Source: Candidatus Dojkabacteria bacterium
GTDB taxonomy: Bacteria > Patescibacteriota > Dojkabacteria > SC72
Assembly: GCA_012800885.1 (NCBI GenBank)
Contig: JAAZIL010000007.1
Location: 1 to 13,857, forward strand
DNA: 13,857 bases
Direction of reading: 5' to 3'
Part shown: positions 8,268-13,857 of the stretch, in pieces
Numbering within the stretch: the first letter of the stretch is position 1
Layout of the letters: each line of letters starts with the position of its first letter
Program-made: the position numbers and the translations under genes
Notes under the pieces: model-generated
The model's database searches: none
Told to the model about the DNA's origin: nothing
The model's input: the letters and a program-made list of their open reading frames with translations, nothing else

Positions 8268-8657
8268 CTACTCAACGATAATATATTCCACATATTTATT
8301 AACACTCCCCTCGCTACTAACAGTTAATACAACCCTATGTATCCCTACATCAGAGATATCTGGTACACCCGATATGAGACCCTCTTCTGATACCGATAAC
8401 CAAGATACTCCATCTAACTCAATATCAATCTCATCAATTTTACAACCTACTATTCTGGGGATATAGATATACTCTTCTCCCACATAACTTACATTAGGAA
8501 TCATATTTGTAATATAGGGTTTACAACCCCTCTGAACAGTTTGTTCCCCCTTTACTTCTTCTCTCTTATCCTTTCTAGAGCCCAAAATCGAAATAGCTGA
8601 AACAGTAGTAATTAGAAGAATAGTGACAACAAGAAGTAGTTTCCTTGTATTAATCAT
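8268..8657 (-). CDS. Membrane-anchored small protein with a putative Ig (He_PIG-like) domain
   Basis: 129 residues. The N-terminus (MINTRK, then a hydrophobic stretch at about 7-25) is a signal anchor or signal peptide. It has no lipobox cysteine; the first Cys is C45. A charged spacer (28-43) leads to a beta-rich domain whose end, WLSVSEEGLISGVP followed by an IHRVVLTVSS strand, matches the pattern of cadherin-like He_PIG domains (aromatic-L-x-hydrophobic, G-x-I-x-G-x-P, then V-x-L-x-V). It has two cysteines, C45 and C72. It is first in a two-gene minus-strand operon and is preceded by a TGATACACT extended -10 element that would give a nearly leaderless mRNA. The precise function is unknown. 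The domain call is by eye. Confidence 0.75.
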   Translation of the reverse strand: MINTRKLLLVVTILLITTVSAISILGSRKDKREEVKGEQTVQRGCKPYITNMIPNVSYVGEEYIYIPRIVGCKIDEIDIELDGVSWLSVSEEGLISGVPDISDVGIHRVVLTVSSEGSVNKYVEYIIVE

Positions 8658-8666
8658 ATACTAAAT

Positions 8667-8695
8667 AGTGTATCAATAAATAACTTAGTTTACAA
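8667..8695 (-). promoter_or_regulatory. Minus-strand promoter for the Ig-like gene pair
   Basis: Read on the minus strand, TTGTAA (8695-8690) stands 17 bp before TACACT (8672-8667), and the -10 is extended by TG (TGATACACT). Transcription should start near 8660, three bases before the ATG at 8657, so the mRNA would be almost leaderless. Its -35 overlaps the -35 proposed for rpsT on the other strand. Confidence 0.55.
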
Positions 8696-8718
8696 ACAAC
8701 CTATTTAAAGTATATAAT
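8689..8718 (+). promoter_or_regulatory. Promoter for rpsT
   Basis: TTTACA (8689-8694), an 18-bp spacer and a consensus TATAAT (8713-8718) form a good sigma70-type promoter, with a start near 8725 and a leader of about 33 nt. A second TATAAT at 8736-8741 has no clear -35; if used it would leave only about 10 nt of leader. Which one is used cannot be settled from sequence. Confidence 0.5.
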
Positions 8719-8757
8719 ACCTAATAATGTTTAACTATAATTACTAATATTCAAGCT

Positions 8758-9054
8758 ATGCCTAATCTAAAAGCATCTATAAAAGATTTAAGAAGTTCTA
8801 AGAGAAAAACAGTTTTTAACAACAGATTAAGAAGAAGAGTTAAAGACTCTACCAAGAAATTCCAAGACGCTGTTGAAGACAAAGATGTTAAAAAAGCTGA
8901 GAAACAGCTACAACATACATACAAAGTCTTAGACAAAGCAGCTAAAAAGAATGTCATTAAAAAAGGTAAAGCAAGTCAGAAAAAATCCAGACTTGCTATT
9001 CAACTTAATAAACTGTCCATAGCTAATGTCAACACTGCTAAAAAGAGCACTTAA
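8758..9054 (+). CDS. rpsT: 30S ribosomal protein S20
   Basis: Primary 16S rRNA-binding protein of the small subunit. It has 98 residues, within or slightly above the usual 85-95, and is rich in Lys and Arg. It starts MPNLKASIKDLRSSKRK, close to the family's MPn-k-A-Kr start, and carries the signature NVIKKGKASQKKSRLA (about residues 64-79), matching the S20 pattern g-vihkn-A-rkKSRL. The helical repeat character and composition fit the three-helix bundle. The gene opens a plus-strand unit after the divergent promoter region and is followed by a membrane protein gene that overlaps it by 29 nt. No Shine-Dalgarno sequence precedes the ATG. Confidence 0.92.
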   Translation: MPNLKASIKDLRSSKRKTVFNNRLRRRVKDSTKKFQDAVEDKDVKKAEKQLQHTYKVLDKAAKKNVIKKGKASQKKSRLAIQLNKLSIANVNTAKKST

Positions 9055-9574
9055 AATCTCTCTTGTTCCAGCAATAATAATGGTTGCTGGCAAGGCCTTA
9101 GGAATCTTTGTAATAAGCGCTATACATAATTTCCCTATTGAGGTAGGAAATGATATTAGTGGTTTTTTTTCAACTCAGATATACTTTCAAGATGAAGTTG
9201 TTACATATTTTGTAAACTCTCTCTCTGACTTTACAATGTTAATCTCTCTTGCTGTACCTACCATTTACTTAATAACAAAGACTGCTCTTTTTCAATCTAC
9301 CCTACAGAACCCTAAAACAATTGTAAAAGTAACTAAATTTAATATGCTTAAGTGGATTACAAGGGACGATACAACATTTTTAATGATATTTGTATGGTCT
9401 GCATTCCTATGGTTAACAGCAGCTATTGTGATAAAAAATGTACTACTTGATAGAACATATTCATGGATCGGTATAGTAGCAGGAATACTTGTTCTCTTTG
9501 TTGGCCTAGGAGCACTGAAAACATTTGAAGTCCAAGTCAATAAAGTATATCCTAATAGTAATAAATATTATTGA
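9026..9574 (+). CDS. Unrecognised multi-pass membrane protein
   Basis: 182 residues with about four hydrophobic helices: about 10-33, 66-86, 115-137 and 145-166. A polar loop around 38-64 and a basic loop around 95-113 connect them. The basic N-terminus (LKRALK) suggests it lies inside. I recognise no family. The ATG at 9026 gives a 29-nt overlap with rpsT. The next in-frame ATG, at 9080, would remove the overlap but cut into the first helix, so 9026 is preferred with moderate confidence. The stop TGA (9572-9574) is followed by T and then the ATG of the next gene, so the two are probably translated together and may act together in the membrane. Confidence 0.7.
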   Translation: MSTLLKRALKISLVPAIIMVAGKALGIFVISAIHNFPIEVGNDISGFFSTQIYFQDEVVTYFVNSLSDFTMLISLAVPTIYLITKTALFQSTLQNPKTIVKVTKFNMLKWITRDDTTFLMIFVWSAFLWLTAAIVIKNVLLDRTYSWIGIVAGILVLFVGLGALKTFEVQVNKVYPNSNKYY

Positions 9575-9575
9575 T

Positions 9576-10127
9576 ATGAACAAAGAGAAAATTAAAAATT
9601 TTACAAAAGTAGTACTCGAACCTTTTGCTTTCGGCTTACTAGCACTATTATTCATAATACCGGCAATTACTGTTATTAATCTAGAACCTATAACCAAAGC
9701 TATAAAGGATATTAATGTATTAGGAGTAACAAACAAATCTGAACTTCAGATAAATGCTATTGGAGGTAGTCATATAATTTTTAGAACAGAGAAGGTACAG
9801 TTTCTTGACAATATCTATTCATATACCACAACACTGCTTGGTAGAGATTCAGGAAGATACTCTAAACCTATTTTAGAGATAGTAAATAACAAAGAAGATG
9901 AAATATCTTTGGAAATCTACGGTAGTACAAATATACCAACCGGTTCAGATTTCACTATAATAATCGAAGATCAAGTATACAGATTACAAGGTTCTCAAGG
10001 TAATACAACTACACATAAGATTTCTTTTGTTCCGAAGAAAAAATATGTTGTTTATCTAGCTATTGAGAACTTTACCTCTATTCAGTTCGATGAGAGTTTT
10101 GAATTAAGTATAAAAGAGATAGAGTAA
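9576..10127 (+). CDS. Unrecognised single-pass membrane protein with extracytoplasmic beta-rich domain
   Basis: 183 residues from the ATG at 9576. A longer form from 9525 is possible (17 extra residues, MKSKS...), but the 9576 start sits one base after the upstream stop (TGA-T-ATG), like two other junctions in this window, and begins MNKEKIKNF right before the helix. One hydrophobic helix spans about residues 15-36. The remaining roughly 145 residues alternate short hydrophobic strands with polar turns, suggesting a beta sandwich outside the membrane. There are no cysteines and no visible catalytic motif. Its co-translation with the preceding four-helix protein suggests a shared membrane complex. 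The family is not recognised. Confidence 0.72.
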   Translation: MNKEKIKNFTKVVLEPFAFGLLALLFIIPAITVINLEPITKAIKDINVLGVTNKSELQINAIGGSHIIFRTEKVQFLDNIYSYTTTLLGRDSGRYSKPILEIVNNKEDEISLEIYGSTNIPTGSDFTIIIEDQVYRLQGSQGNTTTHKISFVPKKKYVVYLAIENFTSIQFDESFELSIKEIE

Positions 10128-10147
10128 TCTCTTAGTTTTCTTCTTTT
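10114..10147 (+). terminator. Weak candidate intrinsic terminator between the membrane pair and lepA
   Basis: A 7-bp perfect inverted repeat, AAGAGAT (10114-10120) and ATCTCTT (10127-10133), with a 6-nt loop overlaps the stop codon of the upstream gene. It is followed by a T-rich stretch at 10136-10147. The stem has only two G-C pairs, so it would be a poor terminator at best. Confidence 0.3.
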
Positions 10148-10150
10148 AAA

Positions 10151-10161
10151 TATAATATAAT
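10151..10161 (+). promoter_or_regulatory. Overlapping -10 elements before lepA
   Basis: TATAATATAAT contains two overlapping TATAAT hexamers (10151-10156 and 10156-10161) just before lepA. They would start transcription near 10163 or 10168, only 5-10 nt before the ATG at 10173. No consensus -35 is visible. The short implied leader again fits near-leaderless expression. Confidence 0.5.
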
Positions 10162-10172
10162 AGCCATGTCCT

Positions 10173-11996
10173 ATGGGTAGTACTAATATAGAAAAGATAC
10201 GCAATTTTTCAATAATTGCACATATAGACCATGGCAAATCTACACTAGCTGATAGATTACTAGAAGCAGCCCATATAGATATATCTAGGGATAAAAGGAA
10301 GGATAGAATATTAGATAGGCTAGATTTAGAGCAGGAGAAAGGGATAACAATCAAGTTGCAAGCGTGTAAGATGATGTGGAGAGGATACCAACTTAATTTA
10401 ATAGATACACCTGGTCATGTAGATTTCTCTTACGAAGTATCACGTTCTCTGGCTGCATGTGAAGCTGCAATACTTCTTGTAGATGCATCACAAGGCATAC
10501 AAGCACAAACAATATCAAATACACAGAAAGCTTTAGAGTTAGGACTAACACTAATCCCCGTTATTAACAAAATAGACTTACCTAATATAGATATTACAGA
10601 GAGAGAAAATGAAATTATCCAACTCTTAGGATTTAAAAGAGAAGAGATTGTAAAAATATCTGCTAAAACAGGAGAAGGTATTGAGTCACTCTTGGATACC
10701 ATTATTAATACCTGCCCTCCTCCTAAAGGAGAGAGTGATAAACCTCTTAAATCATTAATCTTTGACTCATTCTACGATGAGCATAGAGGTGTAGTTATCG
10801 CTATCAGAGTCTTTGATGGGAAAGTAGAATATATTACTAACAGAGTTAAAGAACTATACATATTACAAAAGAAGCAATCTTTTAAACCCACAGAGATAGG
10901 TATCTTTACACCTACCCTAGAAGAGACAGGGTATATTAATACAGGTGAGGTTGGATATATATCAACTGGATTCAAAGATATCAGTATGTTTACTGTTGGA
11001 GACACCATATCAGACAGTAAAGATACTAAACCTTTAGAAGGATACAAAGTACCTAAACCGAATGTATTTGCTACATTTTTCCCAACTACAACAGAACAGT
11101 ATGAACCCTTAAAGATTGGGTTAAACAAACTAAGTATGAATGACGCTTCTCTCTCCTTCTCTGACCAGAGATCTGCTTTACTCGGTTCTGGTTTTAGATG
11201 TGGATTCCTAGGATTACTACATATGGAGATAATTCAAGAGAGATTAGAGAGAGAATATGATATAGATTTAATAATAACAGCACCTACTGTAGAGTATAAA
11301 ATAACAAAACGAGACAATACAGAATTAATAATACAAACTCCTTCTGAATTGCCTAATCCTGAAGAGATAGAAGAGATAAAAGAACCCATTGTAAGACTAC
11401 AAATAATGACACCTGATAGATACATAGGTCCTTTAATGGAGTTATGCCAATACAAAAGAGGAGTATATGTAAATACTAAATATCTGACTGAATCTTCTGA
11501 CAATATGCAATTAAAAGATCAATACATTATTCTTAATTACGATATACCTCTTGCATCTTTGGTATCTAACTTCTTTGACCTATTAAAAAACAGGTCTAAT
11601 GGATATGCTTCTATGGAGTATGAACTAATTGATTTCTTCCCTGTTGATTTAGTAAAAGTATCAGTATTAGTAAACCACGAGGAGATACCTGCATTAAGTT
11701 TTCTTGAAACGAGAGAGTTGGCACAATCAAAAGCTTCTAAATTACTAAAAGTAATGAAGAAAGAGATACCTAGACAACAGTTTCCAGTACCTTTACAAGC
11801 AGCAATAGGAGGTAAAATAATTGCAAGAGAGGATGTAAAAGGATACAGGAAAGATGTTACTGCAAAACTGTATGGAGGAGACTATACAAGACGATTAAAA
11901 CTACTAGAGAAACAGAAGAAAGGTAAAAAGAGATTAAAACAGATAGGAGAAGTTGTAATACCTCAAGAAGCTTTCCTTAGTATATTAAAAACATAA
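10173..11996 (+). CDS. lepA: Elongation factor 4 (LepA GTPase)
   Basis: Ribosome-associated translational GTPase, linked to back-translocation and 30S assembly. The 607-residue length is typical. GTPase motifs are complete: G1 AHIDHGKST (16-24), the switch-region Thr in EKGITIKLQ (55-63), G3 DTPGHVDF (78-85), G4 NKID (132-135) and G5 SAKTGEG. The C-terminal LepA-specific region is present, including YRKDVTAKLYGGDYTRRLK and the ending EVVIPQEAFLSILKT. The start at 10173 places the G1 motif at the usual distance from the N-terminus. An ATG at 10166 is out of frame and gives only a four-codon reading frame. The stop TAA shares its last A with the recF ATG, so the two genes are translationally coupled. 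Confidence 0.96.
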   Translation: MGSTNIEKIRNFSIIAHIDHGKSTLADRLLEAAHIDISRDKRKDRILDRLDLEQEKGITIKLQACKMMWRGYQLNLIDTPGHVDFSYEVSRSLAACEAAILLVDASQGIQAQTISNTQKALELGLTLIPVINKIDLPNIDITERENEIIQLLGFKREEIVKISAKTGEGIESLLDTIINTCPPPKGESDKPLKSLIFDSFYDEHRGVVIAIRVFDGKVEYITNRVKELYILQKKQSFKPTEIGIFTPTLEETGYINTGEVGYISTGFKDISMFTVGDTISDSKDTKPLEGYKVPKPNVFATFFPTTTEQYEPLKIGLNKLSMNDASLSFSDQRSALLGSGFRCGFLGLLHMEIIQERLEREYDIDLIITAPTVEYKITKRDNTELIIQTPSELPNPEEIEEIKEPIVRLQIMTPDRYIGPLMELCQYKRGVYVNTKYLTESSDNMQLKDQYIILNYDIPLASLVSNFFDLLKNRSNGYASMEYELIDFFPVDLVKVSVLVNHEEIPALSFLETRELAQSKASKLLKVMKKEIPRQQFPVPLQAAIGGKIIAREDVKGYRKDVTAKLYGGDYTRRLKLLEKQKKGKKRLKQIGEVVIPQEAFLSILKT

Positions 11997-13069
11997 TGAT
12001 TGAGAAAATAGTACTACAAAATTTTAGGAAATTTAAAAATCAAACATTCGAATTCAAGAAAAACATAGTTGTTCTTTATGGAGCTAATGCTCAAGGTAAA
12101 AGCTCTGTTTTAGAGGCTCTCTACTTAATTAACTCAGGTGTTTCACCGTGGGCATCTATGAATGAATATGTAAATATTGAACAGAATTCACAGATTCATA
12201 CTAGGATAGAAACAATAGAGAATGAGAAGTCATATGTTTACTATAGAGATGAAAAGAAAAGGATATACAAGATAAATGGTAAAAATGTTAAACCTCAGAC
12301 ATTTTTTAACAAAAGAGCAGCTACCATATTCAATCCTGAAAAAATCGACTTACTAATGATCTCTCCTCAACAGAGGAGAGAATTTCTAGACGATACAATA
12401 TCAAAATATGATTATGAGTATTCTACCCTATTAAAAGATTTTAAAAAGATACTTAGACAAAGGAATGCATACTTAAAGAAACTATCAAAACTCTTCTATG
12501 AACAAGGAATAGTGGCTATAAATGACCCACAATTAAACTTCTGGACAGAACACTTCTGTTTAGTCTCAGCATACATATTAAAAAAGAGAGTCTTGTTAAC
12601 AAGAGAACTCTCTGTAAAAGAATACAGTATTAAATACAGGAGCAATATATTCTTTGATGGAAGAAAAATATCTAATACTGAGTATTTAAAAGAGTGTATA
12701 GAAGAGAAACTAGAACAGAGTAAAAAAAGAGATATCGCTACCGGATATACTAATGTAGGACCTCATAGAGATGACTGGGATATTTTTAAAGAGAGAGATA
12801 TTAGAAAATTCGGCTCTAGAGGAGAGAAAAGATTAGCCATTGGTAAGTTAGTATTCCAAACTCAAGATATTGTCTTTAACAAAACTTCTCACTACCCAAT
12901 ACTACTCTTAGATGATATAGCATCAGAACTAGATATACTTAATACAAAGAAAATCTTTGATAAAGAGCTACTGAATAAACAACAATCTTTTATCACAGTA
13001 ATAGATTACAACTCTCTACCGAAAGATATTCTCAAAAATGCCCAGCTAATCGAGCTTAATGGCTCATAG
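11996..13069 (+). CDS. recF: DNA replication/repair protein RecF
   Basis: SMC/ABC-like ATPase that binds gapped DNA and helps RecO/RecR load RecA. The 357-residue length is normal. Walker A is GANAQGKSS (29-37). The RecF-specific motif SPQQRREFLDD spans 123-133, followed by a helical arm with RQRNAYL. YTNVGPHRDDW precedes the ABC signature SRGEKRL (274-280), and Walker B with the D-loop is PILLLDDIASELD (301-313). All key residues are present. The ATG overlaps the lepA stop (TAATG). In many bacteria recF lies near dnaA-dnaN; here its neighbours are lepA and a PrgI-family gene. A perfect 8-bp inverted repeat falls within the SPQQRRE codons. Confidence 0.94.
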   Translation: MIEKIVLQNFRKFKNQTFEFKKNIVVLYGANAQGKSSVLEALYLINSGVSPWASMNEYVNIEQNSQIHTRIETIENEKSYVYYRDEKKRIYKINGKNVKPQTFFNKRAATIFNPEKIDLLMISPQQRREFLDDTISKYDYEYSTLLKDFKKILRQRNAYLKKLSKLFYEQGIVAINDPQLNFWTEHFCLVSAYILKKRVLLTRELSVKEYSIKYRSNIFFDGRKISNTEYLKECIEEKLEQSKKRDIATGYTNVGPHRDDWDIFKERDIRKFGSRGEKRLAIGKLVFQTQDIVFNKTSHYPILLLDDIASELDILNTKKIFDKELLNKQQSFITVIDYNSLPKDILKNAQLIELNGS

Positions 13070-13100
13070 GCTCTACTTACTCCACTATTATGTCTAATTC

Positions 13101-13109
13101 TGATAAACT
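13101..13109 (+). promoter_or_regulatory. Extended -10 promoter for the PrgI-family gene, probably leaderless
   Basis: TGATAAACT (TG-n-TAAACT) lies in the 48-nt gap after recF and ends 8 nt before the ATG at 13118. The predicted start near 13116 leaves about two bases of leader. The layout matches the element before alaS, including the A between TG and the hexamer. It suggests that the PrgI gene opens its own transcription unit. Confidence 0.55.
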
Positions 13110-13117
13110 TAATAGAT

Positions 13118-13857
13118 ATGAGACAACATCCAATACCACAAAATGTACTTGATGTTGAGTTTAAGCTTTTTACTAAGTTCACACTTAAGGAGTTTACATA
13201 CATTGCAATAGGAACTACCATAGGAGGAGTATTCCTCTACTTTACTTCCAAAGGAAGTATCCCTGGTATAATTGGAATCCCAATTTTTATCATCTCCTCT
13301 GGCATAGGAACCTTCTTTGGATTAGTTCCAATTAATGATCAACCTGCAGACAAGTTTATCATCAATTACTTCAACGCTATATACAGACCTACACAGATGG
13401 TGTGGTTAAATGAACAATTAAAAGAACAGAGAGCAAAACCTATTGTAATAAAGCAGGAGGAGGAAAAAGGGAAGATATTTGGTTCTACAAAGGTAGCTCC
13501 TCCTAAACTCCAAATTTACCAAGAAGAACCTGGAGATGATATCTTAAATACAGATACAAAAGATAGTACTTCTAAAAAAGAGGATGAGGCTTTAGTGCAA
13601 GATGAAGAAAACTTAAGATTAGTTGTTCCTAAACCAACAGATGACACAGATAATGAGATACGTATTAACAAAGAGAATATCTCTAAATATCAGTTTGATG
13701 TAAAAAGTGTAGATAGATTACCTGGGAATATAAATATATGGTTGGTAAATCAAGATAATATACCTGTACCTAATGTAAATACATATTTAAAAAACAAAGA
13801 TGATAAAATAATTTATGCTAATAAGACAGGTCCTAACGGTTACTTTTTAACAAGCCA
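13118..13857 (+). CDS. PrgI-family protein with a carboxypeptidase-regulatory-like domain (partial, 3' end missing)
   Basis: The frame is open from the ATG at 13118 to the window edge (246 codons plus two bases), so the C-terminus is missing. The start, MRQHPIPQNVLDVEFKLF, then two membrane helices (about residues 26-42 and 47-70) and the NYFNAIYRPTQMVWL block (83-97), are the hallmarks of the PrgI family. These VirB3-like proteins are found next to VirB4-type ATPases in type IV secretion-like loci of Gram-positive and CPR bacteria. A charged, probably disordered linker follows (about 100-195). Residues 203 onward (NINIWLVNQDNIPVPNVNTYLK...TGPNGYFLTS) resemble a carboxypeptidase-regulatory or transthyretin-like beta domain. 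An earlier ATG at 13090 is out of frame and stops after 21 codons. A secretion ATPase gene is expected next, beyond the window. Confidence 0.85.
   Translation, partial: MRQHPIPQNVLDVEFKLFTKFTLKEFTYIAIGTTIGGVFLYFTSKGSIPGIIGIPIFIISSGIGTFFGLVPINDQPADKFIINYFNAIYRPTQMVWLNEQLKEQRAKPIVIKQEEEKGKIFGSTKVAPPKLQIYQEEPGDDILNTDTKDSTSKKEDEALVQDEENLRLVVPKPTDDTDNEIRINKENISKYQFDVKSVDRLPGNINIWLVNQDNIPVPNVNTYLKNKDDKIIYANKTGPNGYFLTS

Noticed and set aside
8242..8466. Plus-strand open frames across 8073-8466
   Set aside because: They are antisense to the two minus-strand genes, which have signal anchors, recognisable beta-sandwich patterns, a promoter and a coupled junction; the plus-strand translations show none of these.
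12361..12380. Intrinsic terminator in recF
   Set aside because: The hairpin is followed by AATTTCTAGA rather than a T-run and lies in the middle of an intact coding region.
13090..13155. Start of the PrgI gene at ATG 13090
   Set aside because: That ATG is in a different frame and reaches TGA after 21 codons; the PrgI-like N-terminus begins at 13118.
1..13857. CRISPR array, tRNA, rRNA, insertion sequence or integrase
   Set aside because: I saw no regularly spaced repeats, cloverleaf-like segments, rRNA-like sequence, transposase motifs or terminal inverted repeats. No gap exceeds about 100 nt, leaving no room for most of these.
1..13857. Recoding of TGA as glycine (as in Absconditabacteria or Gracilibacteria)
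   Set aside because: All intact genes read through without in-frame TGA, glycine uses GGN codons, and TGA ends the gene at 9572-9574 exactly before the next start.

Overview
This AT-rich window (roughly one third G+C by eye) looks like a chromosomal segment of a Candidate Phyla Radiation (Patescibacteria) bacterium, perhaps Dojkabacteria/WS6 or Microgenomates. The clues are a shortened alanyl-tRNA synthetase, a PrgI-family protein, many signal-anchored proteins with Ig-like domains, very tight gene spacing, and no convincing Shine-Dalgarno site before any gene. The phylum is inferred, not proven. TGA acts as a stop (9572-9574) and no intact gene needs TGA to be read through, so the TGA-as-glycine code of some CPR groups does not apply.

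Layout. Positions 1-372 hold the end of a membrane protein with an acidic, proline-rich tail. Positions 400-5977 form a plus-strand operon: alaS, ruvX, mltG, an LCP-family (LytR-CpsA-Psr) gene and holA. The alaS-ruvX-mltG order is also known from Firmicutes. Positions 6067-7884 encode a 605-residue surface protein with a cysteine-rich head, a DUF11-like domain and a VPATG motif. Two small minus-strand genes (8657 to 7871) converge on it; they encode membrane-anchored proteins with a single Ig-like or fibronectin-like domain. A divergent promoter region (8658-8757) then leads to rpsT and two unrecognised membrane proteins (9026-10127). lepA and recF follow (10173-13069), then the start of a PrgI-family gene that runs off the right edge and predicts a type IV secretion-like locus beyond it.

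How the genes fit together. The first operon combines translation (alaS), Holliday-junction or rRNA processing (ruvX), peptidoglycan synthesis and glycopolymer attachment (mltG, LCP) and replication (holA). The middle section is a cell-surface accessory region. The right part returns to housekeeping (S20, EF4, RecF) before the secretion locus.

Most notable observations. (1) Three genes share a TGATANANT extended -10 element placed 7-9 nt before ATG, which implies leaderless mRNAs. (2) The AlaRS lacks the region between the tRNA-recognition and editing domains (apparently the beta-barrel) and the whole C-Ala domain, and has Val at the motif 3 Glu position. (3) Glu codon choice depends strongly on the next base. 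(4) The two small Ig-like proteins share a 26/27-residue cysteine spacing. (5) Three gene junctions have the form stop-T-ATG.
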